Below, in pieces: positions 45,350 through 54,091 of a stretch of 64,000 nt of DNA. Within the stretch, counting starts at the first letter, position 1. Every line of letters begins with the position of its first letter. The position numbers and the translations under genes are program-made. Below the pieces are notes generated by a model. It did no database searches. It was not told the DNA's origin and was given only the letters and a program-made list of their open reading frames with translations. This DNA comes from Alphaproteobacteria bacterium (GTDB taxonomy: Bacteria > Pseudomonadota > Alphaproteobacteria > Caulobacterales > Parvularculaceae), in the NCBI GenBank assembly GCA_016125455.1, contig WGLS01000007.1:1-64000 (forward strand). The letters run 5' to 3'.

Positions 45350-46905
45350 CAGCGGCCTCCCGCCATTGCAGCGCCGCCTGGCGCGGCGTCGATCGCCGCT
45401 TCTGCAGGATCTTCGACAAACAGCATCGCGACGGCGGCGAGACCCAGACTCAGCCCGCCGGCGAGCAGCGCGTAGATTGCGTGGCCGGCGAATAGATTGC
45501 GGACAAGGACGCCGAGAATGCTGGCCGCGGTCAATTGCGGAATGACGATGAAGAAATTGAAGATGCCCATATAGACCCCCATTTTGCCCGACGGCAACGA
45601 TCCGGACAGGATTGCATAGGGTACGGACAGAATGGACGCCCAGGCGACGCCGACGCCGACCATCGACAGAAGCAAAAGGGCCGGATCGCGAATCACAAGG
45701 AACGACGCAAACCCGGCGGCGCCGCAAAGTAGGCAAATGGCGTGCGCCGCCTTGCGGTTCGTCCGCGCGGCGAGCATCGGAATCGCGAAAGCCGCCAGCG
45801 CGGCGACGCCATTATAGGCGGCGAACAGGATCCCGACCCAGTCCGCTCCCTGATTATACGCGGCGGATGCAGCGTCTGTTGCGCCATAGTGGTGCGCGGT
45901 CACGGCGGACGTCGTGTAGATCCACATGGAGAACAGCGCGAACCAGGAAAAGAACTGCACGATCGCCAGCTGCTTCATCGTGCGCGGCATCGTAAAGAGG
46001 TCCTCGATAATCTCGGAAAATGCATTGTCGACCCGGCCGCGCTGCTTCAACAGGCCTGCGCTGATTTGCATGAGGCCGAAGGCAACGCCGCCGACGCTGA
46101 GCACGTAGAGCTCTTTTTCCAGCGAAAGTTGCGCGATCAGGATCGTCGCGACGCCGCTTGCCACGAGCCAAAGACCGCCGTTCCTGAAAAAGCTCGATGG
46201 GGTCGGCGGGGCGCGGTCGCCATCCTGCGCTGCGGCGACGACGTCTCGCGGATTGTCCGCCTTGTCGAACGCCTGCATCTGTTCGGGACTGTATTCGCGG
46301 GTCGTCAGCACCGTCCACATCACCGCAATGAAAACGAAGACGCCGCCGATGTAGAATGCGTACTTGACAGAGGGCGGAACGACGCCCTCCGGCGCAACGT
46401 TTGAAATCGAGAACCAGTTCGTCAGGATCCACGGCATCGCGGAAGCGAGCACCGCCCCAAGCCCGATGAAAAAGCTCTGCATCGCAAAGCCGGTCGTACG
46501 CTGACGATGGGGCAGCATATCGCCGACGAAGGCGCGAAACGGCTCCATCGTGACGTTGATCGATGCGTCCATGATCCACAGCGCGCCGGCGGCGATCCAC
46601 AATGCAGGCGAGTTCGGCATCAGGAACAGCGCCGCCGTCGTCGCGAGCGCGCCATAGAAGAAGTACGGCCGCCGCCGCCCTAGCCCGCCCCAGGTGCGGT
46701 CGCTCATGTATCCGACGATCGGCTGGACGAGCAGGCCGGTCAGCGGCGCGGCGATCCACAGGATCGGGATCGCGCCCACATCGGCGCCGAGCGTCTGGAA
46801 AATCCGGCTGACGTTAGCGTTCTGGAGACCGAAGCCGACCTGGATTCCAAAGAACCCGAAGCACATGTTCCAAATGCGCCAGAACGACAGCTGCGGCTTC
46901 TCCAT
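45349..46905 (-). CDS. MFS sugar transporter (GPH/MalY-like)
   Basis: A 518-residue inner-membrane transporter with about 12 helices. [21 protein letters not shown] at the N-terminus, [20 protein letters not shown] (the RxGRR/GRR motif between TM2 and TM3) and [17 protein letters not shown] match sucrose/maltose-type transporters of the GPH family, such as the Caulobacter maltose permease. It probably carries maltose or maltodextrins from the periplasm into the cytoplasm. GAGGAGGGG precedes the ATG at 46905. Two operator-like dyads lie upstream. Confidence 0.92.
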   Translation of the reverse strand: MEKPQLSFWRIWNMCFGFFGIQVGFGLQNANVSRIFQTLGADVGAIPILWIAAPLTGLLVQPIVGYMSDRTWGGLGRRRPYFFYGALATTAALFLMPNSPALWIAAGALWIMDASINVTMEPFRAFVGDMLPHRQRTTGFAMQSFFIGLGAVLASAMPWILTNWFSISNVAPEGVVPPSVKYAFYIGGVFVFIAVMWTVLTTREYSPEQMQAFDKADNPRDVVAAAQDGDRAPPTPSSFFRNGGLWLVASGVATILIAQLSLEKELYVLSVGGVAFGLMQISAGLLKQRGRVDNAFSEIIEDLFTMPRTMKQLAIVQFFSWFALFSMWIYTTSAVTAHHYGATDAASAAYNQGADWVGILFAAYNGVAALAAFAIPMLAARTNRKAAHAICLLCGAAGFASFLVIRDPALLLLSMVGVGVAWASILSVPYAILSGSLPSGKMGVYMGIFNFFIVIPQLTAASILGVLVRNLFAGHAIYALLAGGLSLGLAAVAMLFVEDPAEAAIDAAPGGAAMAGGR

Positions 46906-46921
46906 CGGCCCCTCCTCGCTG

Positions 46922-46937
46922 CTGCAATTTTTTGTAA
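46922..46937 (-). promoter_or_regulatory. Predicted LacI-family operator 5
   Basis: Minus-strand reading TTACAA-AAAA-TTGCAG, 16 bases upstream of the MFS transporter start codon, where binding would block initiation or elongation. It matches the dyad at 10 of 12 half-site bases. Confidence 0.5.
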
Positions 46938-47092
46938 GACTAGACAGGACAAGGAGCGTTTGTCGACAATTGATGTCAGTCAGCCAAGGTGAACGCCAAA
47001 TTGGACTTATATAAACTGCTGTTTTAGATACATTTTTTCAACAGGCCAAAGCCAGCGCTCGAGCGCGCAGCCTGGGCAAATAGTCAGCGCGA

Positions 47093-47108
47093 CTGCAAAC
47101 CATAGCAA
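47093..47108 (+). promoter_or_regulatory. Predicted LacI-family operator 6
   Basis: CTGCAA-ACCA-TAGCAA lies about 170 bases upstream of site 5, a distance that would allow looping between two repressor dimers. It also abuts the 3-prime end of the agmatinase-family gene. Confidence 0.4.
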
Positions 47109-47138
47109 ATTGCGCGCGCTTCGGGGCGGCGGCGCGCC

Positions 47139-48029
47139 TTAATGATAGAGGCGCGCTGACATGATTCGGTAGGCGAGCTTCGCCGCAATGAAGTCAGCGC
47201 CATGAAGGTTCGGTTTCGGCGCGAGCTCATTCACGTCGGCGCCGACGAACGTCCCGACTTCGGCGGCGCGCTTGAGGATCGGCATCACATCGTCCCAGAA
47301 CAGCCCGCCGGGCTCGGGCGTGCCGGTCGCGGGCATCAGGCTCGCGTCGAGGCCGTCGACATCGAACGTCACGTAGATCGGCCGGCCCCGCAGCGGCGCA
47401 ACGATCTCCTCCACGTCATAGCGCCGCTTGTCCTTGCCCCAGTGGATATGAATGCGGTGACGGTTCGCCTCCAGGAACGGAATCTCCTCCCGGGATATAT
47501 TCCGGATACCAATGGATACGGTCGCGAGGTCCGGCGCGTCGAGACAGCGGCGGATTGCCGAGGCGTGCGAGTAATGCTCGCCTTCATAGCCGTCGCGGAG
47601 GTCCGCGTGCGCATCGAAATGCAAAAGCGCAAGATCGGGATAGCGCTCAAGGAATGGCCGGATCGCGCCCGGCGTCACGGAATGCTCGCCGCCGAAAACG
47701 AACGGAAAGGCGCCCTCGTCGAGCGCGGCGCCCGTGAGGCTTGCGAGAAGGTCGAGCGCATCCTCAACTTTCTCGGGGATCTGCGGCTCAACAAGCGTCT
47801 CGATGCGGAATGCCTCGACCGGTTGCCGCCACAGCTCCTCGTCGAACAGCTCCACTTCGTGGGATGCGGCGATCATAGCCGACGGCCCTTCGGATGTGCC
47901 GCCGCCATAGGACACTGTCGCTTCTAGCCCGAACGGAATGACGCGCACGGTCGGCGCGCCATTCGGCGCGAGCTGCTCTTCGAGGCCGAGGAAACCGTCG
48001 GCCAACGGCATGAACTGCGTCGTCGTCAT
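47139..48029 (-). CDS. speB: Agmatinase/ureohydrolase-family enzyme
   Basis: A 296-residue manganese ureohydrolase. The metal ligands lie in FVFGGEHSVTPG, LLHFDAHADLRD, SIGIRNISREE and VTFDVDGLDASLMPATGTP, all as in agmatinases. It would remove urea from agmatine or a related guanidino polyamine. It is the last gene of the polyamine operon, 96 bases after the deoxyhypusine-synthase-like gene, with a hairpin in the gap. Because a bis-guanidino intermediate is known for the neighbouring enzyme family, this hydrolase could act on that product instead of agmatine; sequence alone does not decide. Confidence 0.9.
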   Translation of the reverse strand: MTTTQFMPLADGFLGLEEQLAPNGAPTVRVIPFGLEATVSYGGGTSEGPSAMIAASHEVELFDEELWRQPVEAFRIETLVEPQIPEKVEDALDLLASLTGAALDEGAFPFVFGGEHSVTPGAIRPFLERYPDLALLHFDAHADLRDGYEGEHYSHASAIRRCLDAPDLATVSIGIRNISREEIPFLEANRHRIHIHWGKDKRRYDVEEIVAPLRGRPIYVTFDVDGLDASLMPATGTPEPGGLFWDDVMPILKRAAEVGTFVGADVNELAPKPNLHGADFIAAKLAYRIMSARLYH

Positions 48030-48060
48030 CTTTCGCTCCCTCGCCTCGTCAAAACGAGGA

Positions 48061-48093
48061 CATCCCGGGACGCCGCTACGGCGCGCCGGGATG
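48061..48093 (-). repeat. Nested palindrome inside the polyamine operon
   Basis: CATCCCGG ... CCGGGATG encloses a second stem CGCCG-CTA-CGGCG, so both arms fold into a long GC-rich hairpin. It stands between the deoxyhypusine-synthase-like and agmatinase-family genes. No U-run follows, so it is more likely an RNA stability or processing element, or an intergenic repeat of the CATCCCGG type, than a terminator. Confidence 0.55.
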
Positions 48094-48125
48094 GCCTGTT
48101 TGGCGTGATGCAGCGGGCCGTCGCC

Positions 48126-49199
48126 CTATTTGTCGAACAGGCGCGCCCAGCGCTTGTGTTCGCGCCGCTTCCAAGATCCGCGGTGATAGGCGTCGGATGC
48201 GATGAGCGGCAGCGCCGTTGTCGCCTCGGCGAACACCATCTGCTCAAGGGCGGTCGAAACCTTGCCCCAGGAGCACGCCTCTTTCAGCGTCGAGGACGAA
48301 CACGCCCCGTCGCGCACGTCGGCCACCGTGATCTGCACGGCGTATTTGTGCATTTCGACGTCGTGATGGCCGAGAATTTCGGCGCAAACGACAGTATCCT
48401 GAGCAAAGTTCTTCGGCACGCCGCCGCCAATCATCAATAGGCCGGTCGCTCCTGCGGCAATCTTGATATCTGTCAGTTCACGGAAATCCGCCACCGAGTC
48501 GATCGCGATATAGGGATCGCCCGCCTTCAACTTGTCGACCTGGTGCCGGACAAGGCCGAAGCCAGCGGAAGAGTCCGAGAATGCCGGGCAGAAGATCGGG
48601 ACGTCATGCTCAAAGGCGAGCTTGACGAGACTGTTCGACTTCTTGCCGTTTTTCGTCAGCCAGCGTCCCATTTCGCGGATGAACGCCCGCGAAGACATCG
48701 GCCCGTGCCTGCCTTCAGCGGCGAGCGCATCGGCGATATCGCCGATCGTGTGATCGACGTTCTGAAGGCTTTCCTCGTCGATATAGGTGTCGTAGATGCG
48801 GTCAATGTACATCTCGCGCAGCTCTTCGTCGCGGTCGAGCTCGCGCGCCTGGTAGTGGCGAAAGCCCATCCCCTCAAAGAAGTCCATGTCCACAATGGAC
48901 GCGCCTGTCGACACGATCGCGTCGACCATGCCGAGCTCGACCATCTTGGCGTACGCGTCCATGCACCCGCCCGCCGACGTCGAGCCGGCGAGCGTGAGTA
49001 TGACGGTGCAGTCTTCGTCCGCGAGCATCGTATTGTAGATGTCCGCGGCGCGCGCGAGATCGCGCGAGGAGAACGACATCTTGTCCATCGCGGCGATGAT
49101 CGGCCGGGCGTCGAAGGACGTGATGTCTATGTGTTCGACCGGGCGCGACAGGAGGTCGGCTTTCCGGTTCGATCGCGTGTCGTCAGCCATGGTGCTCAT
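48126..49199 (-). CDS. Deoxyhypusine-synthase-like polyamine synthase
   Basis: A 357-residue member of the deoxyhypusine synthase superfamily in a bacterium that does not make hypusine. NAD-binding and active-site stretches are LTLAGSTSAGGCMDAYAKM, STGASIVDMDFFEGMG, CPAFSDSSAGFG and SWGKVS with the lysine (Lys313) equivalent to the imine-forming lysine of human DHS. Bacterial relatives make homospermidine from putrescine or 1,9-bis(guanidino)-5-aza-nonane from agmatine. The gene overlaps the decarboxylase stop by 17 bases if it starts at 49199 (or 8 if at the in-frame ATG 49190). The substrate cannot be fixed from sequence. Confidence 0.9.
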   Translation of the reverse strand: MSTMADDTRSNRKADLLSRPVEHIDITSFDARPIIAAMDKMSFSSRDLARAADIYNTMLADEDCTVILTLAGSTSAGGCMDAYAKMVELGMVDAIVSTGASIVDMDFFEGMGFRHYQARELDRDEELREMYIDRIYDTYIDEESLQNVDHTIGDIADALAAEGRHGPMSSRAFIREMGRWLTKNGKKSNSLVKLAFEHDVPIFCPAFSDSSAGFGLVRHQVDKLKAGDPYIAIDSVADFRELTDIKIAAGATGLLMIGGGVPKNFAQDTVVCAEILGHHDVEMHKYAVQITVADVRDGACSSSTLKEACSWGKVSTALEQMVFAEATTALPLIASDAYHRGSWKRREHKRWARLFDK

Positions 49200-50391
49200 C
49201 GCTCCTCAATCTTCTTCGCGCAACGCGCACGGCCGGCGCGGCCGGCTGATCGTCATACGCGCTCATCATCGGGGCGTCGGCGACGAGGAACTCCTCGTGG
49301 GCGCCGAAACCGTTGAACCGCGTCGTCATCGCCGCGCCATAGGCGCCAAGAATGCCGACTTCGATATAGTCGCCGACGGCGATGTCCGCCGGCAAGTGGA
49401 ATGGCCCTTTCATGACGTCATGGTCATCGCAGGTCGGTCCGCAGAACGAATAGCCGACGACTTCCGTCGGCCCCTGGTCGCCTTTCAAAAGGCGCACCGG
49501 GTACGGCCAGTCGAGCGTGCCGGCGTCGAACAAGGCGCCGTATACGCCGTCATTGATGTACAGCCGGTCGCCCTTGCGCCCTTCGACGCGCACGATCAGC
49601 GAGGCGCCTTCGGCGGAAAGCGCACGGCCAGGCTCGCACCACAGCTCCGCGTTCTCCGCGACGAGCATACGCTCGAACCGCCAGTCGATCGCCGCGACGT
49701 ACTGCTCGAGCGGCGGCGCGGCCATGCCGGGATAGGGCGCCGGAAAGCCGCCGCCGACATCGACGACGTCGACAATGACGCCTGCCTCGATGACGGCCGC
49801 CTCGGCCTTGTCGAGCGCCCGCTCATAGGCGGACGGCGACATCGACTGGCTGCCGACGTGAAAGCACACGCCCAGACGCGAAGCGGCCTGGCGGGTCAGC
49901 CGCAAGAGCTCGACCGCTTCCTCGCCGGCAGCGCCGAACTTCGACGAAAGCGAAATGCGCGAATGCTCGCTCGCCACGGCCAGCCGGACGCAAAGCGTCA
50001 GATCGTCCGCGCCGCCCGTGACGTCGAGGATCTTGTTCAGCTCGCCAACCGTGTCGAGCGAGAAGATGCGCACGCCAAGCGAATGGTACGCTTCGGCGAT
50101 GGCTTCCGGCGCCTTCATCGGGTGCATGAACCCGATCATTGCGTCAGGCGCCAGCGACCGGACAAGGCGCGCCTCCTCGATCGAAGCGACGTCAAACGAC
50201 ATCCCCTCGTCTCGCAGAAGCTCGATCATCCAGCGGCTGGGGTTCGCCTTGACCGCGTACAGACAACGTCCCGGGAAATTCGCCGTGAACCACCGCGCCG
50301 CTTTGCGAACGGCGTGGGGACGCAGGCAGAAGGCCGGCCGGGACGGACGGACGACGTCGGCTACGTGAGCCGGGCTTTGATACTGAGCCAC
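49183..50391 (-). CDS. Ornithine/arginine decarboxylase-like PLP enzyme (fold III)
   Basis: A 402-residue fold-III decarboxylase. The PLP lysine is in LYAVKANPS (about residue 48), phosphate and ring contacts in HVGSQS, DVGGGFPAPYPG and CEPGRAL, and the active-site pair in FCGPTCDDHDVM, where the GPTCD cysteine/aspartate matches eukaryotic ornithine decarboxylases. GTG at 50391 is the start, with GGAGG nine bases upstream inside a leader hairpin. It is the first gene of the polyamine operon and would make putrescine (or agmatine). The GPTC(D)xxD motif favours ornithine. Confidence 0.9.
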   Translation of the reverse strand: MAQYQSPAHVADVVRPSRPAFCLRPHAVRKAARWFTANFPGRCLYAVKANPSRWMIELLRDEGMSFDVASIEEARLVRSLAPDAMIGFMHPMKAPEAIAEAYHSLGVRIFSLDTVGELNKILDVTGGADDLTLCVRLAVASEHSRISLSSKFGAAGEEAVELLRLTRQAASRLGVCFHVGSQSMSPSAYERALDKAEAAVIEAGVIVDVVDVGGGFPAPYPGMAAPPLEQYVAAIDWRFERMLVAENAELWCEPGRALSAEGASLIVRVEGRKGDRLYINDGVYGALFDAGTLDWPYPVRLLKGDQGPTEVVGYSFCGPTCDDHDVMKGPFHLPADIAVGDYIEVGILGAYGAAMTTRFNGFGAHEEFLVADAPMMSAYDDQPAAPAVRVARRRLRSDEHHG

Positions 50392-50400
50392 CTCATGGGA

Positions 50401-50507
50401 CCTCCGGTCAAAGGCCGTCGACGTCTGGCTTTGACGGAGGAACAGCTCCGAGGCCTTTTGTCGACAGCGCGTTCAACAAAAGCGCCAGCCCCACAAGGCG
50501 GTTCCTC
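50401..50507 (-). promoter_or_regulatory. Leader switch of the polyamine operon (predicted)
   Basis: In the mRNA of the decarboxylase gene the right arm GGCCUUUGACCGGAGG (50401-50416), which contains the ribosome binding site, pairs with CCUCCGUCAAAGCC (50427-50440) through two 6-bp helices with single-base bulges. The left arm can instead pair: GUUCCUC (50437-50443) matches GAGGAAC (50501-50507) over seven bases, which would free the ribosome binding site. A further AAAGGCC/GGCCUUU alternative exists. This layout suggests translational control by a ligand, ribosome or peptide. Alphaproteobacterial decarboxylase genes are known to carry a conserved speF leader RNA, and this may be a relative (inference). 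Confidence 0.55.
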
Positions 50508-50566
50508 GGACTTGGCGAAGCGGCGACATAGGGTCGGTCAGCCGCCAATGCAAGAGGAATTTTCAT
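50408..50566 (-). CDS. Possible leader peptide upstream of the decarboxylase
   Basis: A 52-codon frame starts ATGAAAATTCCT (50566) and stops at TGA 50408-50410, inside the ribosome-binding-site arm of the leader hairpin. Translation of it would melt both alternative helices. There is no Shine-Dalgarno sequence before the ATG, so it would need leaderless initiation or may be accidental. A shorter alternative is an 18-residue frame 50473-50529 (MSPLRQVRGTALWGWRFC). No similarity to known leader peptides such as SpeFL was recognised. Confidence 0.2.
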   Translation of the reverse strand: MKIPLALAADRPYVAASPSPRNRLVGLALLLNALSTKGLGAVPPSKPDVDGL

Positions 50567-50568
50567 GA

Positions 50569-50586
50569 CGCAGCGCACACGCTGCG
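50569..50586 (-). repeat. Perfect hairpin between tRNA-Lys and the decarboxylase leader
   Basis: CGCAGCG-TGTG-CGCTGCG (minus strand) forms a 7-bp stem with a 4-base loop, 31 bases past the tRNA 3-prime end and two bases before the possible leader-peptide ATG. It could mark the end of the tRNA transcript or the 5-prime end of the leader; there is no U-run. Confidence 0.5.
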
Positions 50587-50616
50587 CGCCGTCTCGCCTG
50601 ACGCAGTTTCAAATTA

Positions 50617-50693
50617 TGGTGAGCCCCCTGGGACTCGAACCCAGGACCTACTGATTAAAAGTCAGTTGCTCTAACCAACTGAGCTAGGGGCCC
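50617..50693 (-). tRNA. tRNA-Lys (anticodon UUU)
   Basis: The minus strand folds as a full tRNA: acceptor GGGCCCC / GGGGCTC (one G-U pair), D stem GCTC/GAGC, anticodon stem ACTGA/TCAGT with loop CTTTTAA (anticodon TTT), T stem CTGGG/CCCAG around TTCGAGT, discriminator A and an encoded CCA. The loop T and UUU anticodon assign it to lysine. It is upstream of the polyamine operon and downstream of tgt, both on the same strand. Confidence 0.97.
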
Positions 50694-50794
50694 AAGCCGC
50701 ATGTTGCGGGGGAGTTCGCCGAAGCGAGCGCGGAACCTAGTCACGCCGGCCGATAGCGTCAACACTATTAACCGCGCCGCAGCACGCCGACGGG

Positions 50795-51934
50795 TCAGAC
50801 GATCGCTTCCCCGGTCGCGCGCTTGAACCCGTCGATGAACCCGGCGAGTCGTCCGTTGGCGATCGCGGCGCGCAGGCCCGCCATAAGCTGCTGATAGTAG
50901 TGGAGGTTGTGCCAGGTCAGGAGCATGGGCCCCAGATATTCGCCGGCGCGGAACAGATGGTGCAGGTACGCCTTCGAATAGTCCCGGCTCGCCGGACAGT
51001 CGCTGTCCGGGTCGAGCGGCGCATTGTCCTCCGCAAACTGCGCGTTCTTCAGATTGACGGCGCCGGCCGTCGTCCACGCCTGCCCATGGCGGCCCGACCT
51101 CGTCGGTGCGACGCAGTCGAACATGTCGATGCCGCGGGCGACGGCGCCGACAATATCCGCCGGCTTGCCGACGCCCATGAGATAGCGCGGACGGTCCGCC
51201 GCCATGTGCGGGCAGGTGAACTCGAGGACGCGGAACATTTCCTCGCGTCCCTCGCCGACCGCAAGGCCGCCGACGGCGTAGCCCGGCAGGTCCAGGGCAA
51301 GAAGGGCGTCGAGGCTCTCCCGCCGGAGATGCTCATAGTTCGCGCCCTGAACGATGCCGAAGAGCGCCTGCCCCGGCGCGGCCATGTCGGCGAAGGCCGC
51401 CTTCGAGCGCTTCGCCCAGCGCACCGACAGCTCCATGGAGGCGCGCGCCTTGTCTTGCTCGATGGGGATCGCCGGGCACTCGTCGAGCTGCATCTGGATG
51501 TCTGACCCTAGGAGGCACTGGATCTCGATCGAACGTTCCGGCGTCAGCATGTGGCGGGAGCCGTCGATGTGCGACTGGAACTCGACGCCCTGTTCCGTCA
51601 GCTTGCGGAGCTGGGCGAGCGACATGACCTGGAATCCGCCGGAGTCGGTCAGGATCGGCCGCGGCCAGTTCATAAACCGGTGCAGGCCGCCGAGACGCGC
51701 CACCCGCTCCGCTCCCGGACGAAGCATCAGGTGATAGGTGTTCCCGAGCACGATGTCGGCGCCCGTCGCGCGCACATGGTCGACGAGCATCGCCTTCACC
51801 GTGCCCGCCGTGCCCACGGGCATGAAGGCGGGCGTGCGGATCTCGCCGCGCGGCGTCGCGATGACGCCGGCGCGGGCGGCGCCGTCGGTCGCGTTGAGGG
51901 CGAAGGAGAAGTCCGGGGCCACGTCGTCGGTCAA
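50795..51934 (-). CDS. tgt: Queuine (preQ1) tRNA-guanine transglycosylase
   Basis: A 379-residue TIM-barrel enzyme exchanging guanine-34 for preQ1 in GUN-anticodon tRNAs. The acid/base Asp97 in LTDSGGF, nucleophile Asp273 in [12 protein letters not shown] and substrate-binding GGLAVGE are present. The structural zinc site is changed: where Zymomonas Tgt has CxCxxC, this protein reads SDCPAS (Ser311, Cys313, Ser316), keeping one cysteine and the later histidine (WHN). The start is a TTG (51934) overlapping the CsaA stop as TTGA. It closes the queA operon. Confidence 0.93.
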   Translation of the reverse strand: MTDDVAPDFSFALNATDGAARAGVIATPRGEIRTPAFMPVGTAGTVKAMLVDHVRATGADIVLGNTYHLMLRPGAERVARLGGLHRFMNWPRPILTDSGGFQVMSLAQLRKLTEQGVEFQSHIDGSRHMLTPERSIEIQCLLGSDIQMQLDECPAIPIEQDKARASMELSVRWAKRSKAAFADMAAPGQALFGIVQGANYEHLRRESLDALLALDLPGYAVGGLAVGEGREEMFRVLEFTCPHMAADRPRYLMGVGKPADIVGAVARGIDMFDCVAPTRSGRHGQAWTTAGAVNLKNAQFAEDNAPLDPDSDCPASRDYSKAYLHHLFRAGEYLGPMLLTWHNLHYYQQLMAGLRAAIANGRLAGFIDGFKRATGEAIV

Positions 51935-52272
51935 TGCATCCGCCCGCCATTCGGGACCGGACGCTCCGGACCGATCAATACGATCGCGCCGTCCGCGTCG
52001 GAGAAGCCGAGGGTCAGCACCTCGGACATGAAGTCCGCGATCTGCCGCGGCGGAAAGTTGACGACCGCCGCGACCTGCCGGCCGATGAGGCCGTCGCGGG
52101 CGTAGTGGACGGTGATCTGGGCGGAGGATTTCTTCACGCCGAAGTCCGGCCCGAAATCGATCCACAGTTTCCAGGCCGGCTTTTTCGCCTTTTCGAAGGG
52201 CTGCACGTCGACGACCGTCCCGATACGGATGTCGACCTTCAGGAAGTCGTCGATGGAGATTTCATCGGCCAT
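51931..52272 (-). CDS. csaA: CsaA-type tRNA-binding protein
   Basis: A 113-residue OB-fold protein of the tRNA-binding-domain family (CsaA, secretion-associated chaperone-like). Conserved stretches are [37 protein letters not shown] and [20 protein letters not shown]. It binds tRNA-like or unfolded ligands; its job in a queuosine operon may be tRNA handling. The start shares one base with the DUF1697 stop (TAATG) and the stop overlaps tgt. Confidence 0.92.
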   Translation of the reverse strand: MADEISIDDFLKVDIRIGTVVDVQPFEKAKKPAWKLWIDFGPDFGVKKSSAQITVHYARDGLIGRQVAAVVNFPPRQIADFMSEVLTLGFSDADGAIVLIGPERPVPNGGRMH

Positions 52273-52835
52273 TATCCCGCCCTCGCTTCCTGTCGGCCAC
52301 GCGCGGCCATGTCGTCGGCGAGGGCGCAGAGCGCCCGCACCGTGTTCCAGTTGCGCGCCGTGGAAATGCCTTTCAACTCACGCTCGATCTTCGCGCCAAG
52401 GCGCGACGGACCAAAACCGTCCGGGGTGAACAGATAGAGCGTCTTGCCGATGACGTCGTACCGGCAGGCGCCTGCCCGCACGCTGGCCACCCGGTCGGCG
52501 AAGTCGTCGGGCAAGGGTCTCTCCAGGAAAAAAGTATGCACCTTGCGCGGTTCGGCCTCGGCCGCGTCAACAAAAGGGTTCGCCTTCGCTGCGGCCTTGA
52601 TGCCCCGGCGCGACCAGATCTGCACCCGCGGCGCAAAACCGGCCCGCGCTTCAATCCCCTTTCGGATCGCAGTGCGCGTGACGCTCCGCCCGCGGAAGAC
52701 GACATTGCCGCTTTGCAGATAGGTGCGCGCCTCGGCGCAGCCGATCTCCTCGAAGACGGCGGCGAGGTCCGCCATCTTCAACGGGTTCTGGCCGAGCATG
52801 TTGATGCCGCGAATGAGGGCGACCGAGACGCTCAT
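52272..52835 (-). CDS. DUF1697 protein
   Basis: A 187-residue cytosolic protein beginning [20 protein letters not shown], the family's invariant start (LLRGINVGG-type). [14 protein letters not shown] and the C-terminal [11 protein letters not shown] are the other conserved blocks of DUF1697. Function is unknown. The start overlaps the queA stop as ATGA (52832-52835) and its stop shares a base with csaA, so it belongs to the queuosine operon by translational coupling. Confidence 0.9.
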   Translation of the reverse strand: MSVSVALIRGINMLGQNPLKMADLAAVFEEIGCAEARTYLQSGNVVFRGRSVTRTAIRKGIEARAGFAPRVQIWSRRGIKAAAKANPFVDAAEAEPRKVHTFFLERPLPDDFADRVASVRAGACRYDVIGKTLYLFTPDGFGPSRLGAKIERELKGISTARNWNTVRALCALADDMAARGRQEARAG

Positions 52836-53929
52836 CGCGCCCTCTCGAACAGGCAGGCGTCGCCATAGGAGTAGAACCGGTAGCGTTCGGCGATGGCGTG
52901 AGCGTAGGCGGCGCGGGCGGCGTCGAGCCCGATGAACGCCGCGACCAGCATGAACAGCGTCGAACGCGGCAGGTGAAAGTTCGTCATCAAAAGGTCCGCC
53001 GCGCGGAAGTCGAACCCCGGCGTGATGAAAATGTCCGTCTCGCCGCGCCACGGCGCGATGGCGTCCGCCGTCCCGTCCGCAGCCCGCGCCGCCGTCTCGA
53101 TGAGGCGCAGGGCCGTCGTCCCGACAGGGACGATCCGTCCGCCCCTCGCCTTCGCTTCGGCGATCGCGGCGGCGGCGTCTTCGCCCACCTCGCCCCATTC
53201 GGCGTGCATGACGTGATCCTCGACGCGGTCCGCCGTAACGGGGAGATAGGTGCCGGCGCCCACATGCAAGGTGACGAATGCGCGGCTGACGCCCGCCGCG
53301 TCAAGGCGCGCCAGAAGATCCTCGGTGAAATGAAGGCCGGCGGTCGGCGCGGCGACGGAGCCGGTCTCCCGCGCATAGACCGTCTGATAGCGCGCCTCAT
53401 CCGCAGGCGTCGTTTCCCGCCGGCGGGCGATATAGGGCGGCAAGGGCGGCGCGCCGAATGTCGGCAACTCGTCGAAGAACCGCGCGTCGGCGATATCGAA
53501 CGCGAGATCCACCTCCGCGCCGTCATGGCGGGTGACGATGGCGGACGCGGAGCCGCCGAAATCGAGCGCATCGCCGAGCCGCAGCCGCTTCGCCGGCCGG
53601 GCGAAGGCGCGCCAGCGGGCCGCGCCGTCAGGACCCGGATCAAGCCGCTTGTGGAGGGTGACATCGACGGCGACGGCACCTCCACCGCCTTCTGGCCGCG
53701 CCGGCCGGCGGCCCGCCAGCTGGACCGGGGCGACGCGCGTGTCATTGAGCACGAGGAGATCCCCCGGCCGCAGGATTGCCGGCAGGTCGCGCACCACGCA
53801 ATCGGCGAAGACCGGCGACCCGGCGCCAGTTGACGGCACGACGAGCAGACGCGCGGCGTCCCGCGGCTCGGCCGCCTCAAGGGCGATCCGGTCCTCCGGA
53901 AGCTCGAAATCAAAGTCGTCGACGCGCAT
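52832..53929 (-). CDS. queA: S-adenosylmethionine:tRNA ribosyltransferase-isomerase
   Basis: A 365-residue enzyme that transfers and isomerises the ribosyl moiety of SAM to form epoxyqueuosine in tRNA. The start [17 protein letters not shown] at 53929 is the family's normal beginning, so in-frame Mets at 53938 and 53965 are not used. Conserved blocks are [31 protein letters not shown] and [19 protein letters not shown]. It is the first gene of a four-gene operon with tgt. No folE/queCDE genes are in the window. Confidence 0.95.
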   Translation of the reverse strand: MRVDDFDFELPEDRIALEAAEPRDAARLLVVPSTGAGSPVFADCVVRDLPAILRPGDLLVLNDTRVAPVQLAGRRPARPEGGGGAVAVDVTLHKRLDPGPDGAARWRAFARPAKRLRLGDALDFGGSASAIVTRHDGAEVDLAFDIADARFFDELPTFGAPPLPPYIARRRETTPADEARYQTVYARETGSVAAPTAGLHFTEDLLARLDAAGVSRAFVTLHVGAGTYLPVTADRVEDHVMHAEWGEVGEDAAAAIAEAKARGGRIVPVGTTALRLIETAARAADGTADAIAPWRGETDIFITPGFDFRAADLLMTNFHLPRSTLFMLVAAFIGLDAARAAYAHAIAERYRFYSYGDACLFERAR

Positions 53930-54091
53930 GCCGTCCATTCCATTATGGCGAACAACCCTCGCCATCGGGCGCTCTCCCTATCGGCGGGCGGGCGCGCGGA
54001 CAAGGCGCACCCGGGGCGCGGACCCGGCCGGCGGCTTTCGTGCCGCTCCGTTGGCCCGCCCAATCGCCAGCAAGGATACGGGCGCCCGGCG

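Noticed and set aside
48061-48093. Hairpin between two polyamine genes considered as a terminator
   Set aside because: There is no U-run and the genes on both sides belong to one pathway.
50473-50529. 18-residue frame as the leader peptide of the decarboxylase
   Set aside because: No ribosome binding site and no similarity to SpeFL; kept only as an alternative in the leader entry.
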